From JAICWP01 sp035278025 (lineage in GTDB: Bacteria; Acidobacteriota; Terriglobia; Terriglobales; Acidobacteriaceae), in contig DATEJK010000117.1 in the NCBI GenBank assembly GCA_035278025.1, positions 1 through 64,000 on the forward strand: a DNA stretch of 64,000 nucleotides, in the 5' to 3' direction. This document shows positions 62,963-64,000 of this stretch, one piece after another. The stretch's first letter is position 1. The number at the start of each line of letters is the position of its first letter. A program made the translations under genes and the position numbers. A model generated the notes under the pieces. It worked only from the letters and a program-made list of their open reading frames with translations. It was not told where the DNA came from and did no database searches.

Positions 62963-63424
62963 ATGCACAGGGTTATGAAACGTCACCTGCGCCGGTTTAT
63001 CAATCTGTGGCCACCCCTTGCGGGCGCGGGAATCCGGGTCACGCGGCTGCAGGCGGACTGGCGGGTAATTGACGTGGAGATGAAACTGCGCTTCTGGAAC
63101 GCCAATTTTGTCGGCACCCATTACGGCGGCTCGCTCTACTCCATGACCGACCCGTTTTACATGCTCATGCTGATTGAGAACCTGGGCCGCGATTACATCG
63201 TGTGGGACAAGTCCGCCAGCATCCGTTTCCGCAAACCCGGCAAAGGCAAAGTGGTGGCCAGCTTCCGGCTGAGTGAGGAACAGATCGAATCCATCCGGCG
63301 GCAACTGGAGATGCAGGAGAAGGTGGAGCCCACCTTTCTGGTCGAGGTAAGAGACGAGAGCGGAGAGGTGGTGGCCGAGGTGCAAAAGCTGTTGCACATC
63401 CGCAAGAAGATGAACGGCAGGTAA
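62963..63424 (+). CDS. DUF4442 hotdog-fold protein
   Basis: 153 residues of the DUF4442 (YiiD C-terminal) thioesterase-like family: LRFWNANFVGTHYGGSLYSMTDPFYMLM is the core segment near 45-70. The fold suggests an acyl-CoA or lipid thioester role, but key catalytic residues are not certain. A second Met at 62975 is possible. Confidence 0.82.
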   Translation: MHRVMKRHLRRFINLWPPLAGAGIRVTRLQADWRVIDVEMKLRFWNANFVGTHYGGSLYSMTDPFYMLMLIENLGRDYIVWDKSASIRFRKPGKGKVVASFRLSEEQIESIRRQLEMQEKVEPTFLVEVRDESGEVVAEVQKLLHIRKKMNGR

Positions 63425-63488
63425 CCGGGAAGTGGCCTGCGCACTGCCCCGGAGCGGGCATTGTGCTAGCATCCAAGTAATCCAACAT

Positions 63489-64000
63489 ATGCCAACCGGC
63501 AAGCTACAGATCGTGCCCCTGGGTGGGCTCGGCGAGTTCGGTATGAACTGCATGGCCGTGCGCTGGGGCGATGAAATCATCGTCATTGACGCCGGCCTGA
63601 TGTTCCCCGAGGCCGAACTGCTGGGCGTGGACATCGTCGTCCCCGACATCACCTATTTGATTGAGAACCGCGACAAGGTGAAGGCCATCGTTCTCACCCA
63701 CGGTCACGAAGACCACATCGGCGGACTGCCCTGGATTCTCTCGGAAATCAACCTTCCGGTGTACGGCACCGAGTTCACCCTGGCTTACGTGGAAGACAAA
63801 CTGGAGGAACACGGGTTGTTGGACGAGGCCGACCTGCGCGAGATCCGCGCCGGCGAGCGTTTCACCATCGGCCCCTTCACCATCAATCCCATCCAGGTGA
63901 CGCACAGCCTGGTGGACTGCGTTTCCCTGGCCATTCACACGCCGCTGGGCGTGATTATCCACACCGGCGACTTTAAGGTGGACCCCACGCCCACCGACAA
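63489..64000 (+). CDS. rnj: Ribonuclease J (5' part, runs off window)
   Basis: First 170 codons of a metallo-beta-lactamase-fold RNase J, which cleaves RNA both inside and from the 5' end. It opens MPTGKLQIVPLGGLGEFGMN, with VIDAGLMFPE and the Zn motif VLTHGHEDHIGGLPWIL (HxHxDH), then QVTHSLVDCVSLAI and IIHTGDFKVD. The 3' part lies beyond 64000. Start ATG at 63489 matches family starts. A compact mRNA-decay enzyme found in many non-gamma bacteria. Confidence 0.94.
   Translation, partial: MPTGKLQIVPLGGLGEFGMNCMAVRWGDEIIVIDAGLMFPEAELLGVDIVVPDITYLIENRDKVKAIVLTHGHEDHIGGLPWILSEINLPVYGTEFTLAYVEDKLEEHGLLDEADLREIRAGERFTIGPFTINPIQVTHSLVDCVSLAIHTPLGVIIHTGDFKVDPTPTD

Overview
The window is GC-rich, densely coded bacterial DNA. 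Gene content and style point to an Acidobacteriota member, probably class Terriglobia. The clues are a tandem-permease ABC protein of the acidobacterial duplicated orphan type, a cytochrome b / nonaheme cytochrome / aa3-type oxidase cluster, secreted TPR and BON proteins, and many palindromic intergenic arrays built from 7-9 base units. The taxonomic call is inference; no rRNA is present.

Layout. 0-1.2 kb: a GIY-YIG nuclease gene, initiator tRNA-fMet with its terminator, and a peroxiredoxin whose catalytic cysteine codon is an in-frame TGA followed by a bacterial SECIS-like hairpin, so probably a selenoprotein. 1.3-8.4 kb: acyl-CoA synthetase, PilZ protein, small membrane and helix-hairpin-helix proteins, PagL-like lipid A deacylase, YebC, a half-length AI-2E-type permease, PurQ and a BON lipoprotein. 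8.5-15.6 kb: 2-hydroxyacid dehydrogenase, transketolase, aminotransferase, an unknown secreted protein and a HEAT-repeat membrane protein. 15.9-23.9 kb: a respiratory block with a small membrane protein, Rieske protein, cytochrome b, nonaheme cytochrome c, then cytochrome c oxidase II-I-III-III-IV and a small CxxC protein. 24-30.2 kb: UvrA, three secreted proteins in a row (one TPR) and a SprT-like metalloprotease. 30.4-36.6 kb: a GNAT enzyme, then a four-gene iron cluster behind a Fur-like palindrome: FTR1-DUF2318 fusion, two FtsX/MacB-type permeases, and an ABC ATPase fused to a DtxR-type metal-sensing repressor. 36.8-39.5 kb: an ars operon (arsR, acr3, HdrA-N-like protein, ferredoxin, arsC). 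39.7-50 kb: branched-chain aminotransferase, the tandem permease, a Tat-exported oxidoreductase and an RND efflux pair. 50.2-64 kb: ECF sigma factor with a small membrane protein, phosphoribosyltransferase, YbaK protein, trypsin-like lipoprotein, response regulator, small HTH protein, beta-propeller phosphoesterase, GH15 glucoamylase, HAD phosphatase, EcsC protein, DUF4442 protein and the start of ribonuclease J.

How genes work together. The respiratory block should pass electrons from quinol through Rieske/cytochrome b to the multiheme cytochrome and on to oxygen. The iron cluster looks like a P19/FTR1-type transport system whose ATPase carries its own metal sensor. The ars operon adds two redox proteins between efflux pump and arsenate reductase. 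Intergenic spaces hold several families of inverted heptad or nonad arrays, some with a shared core, that resemble mobile or structured elements.
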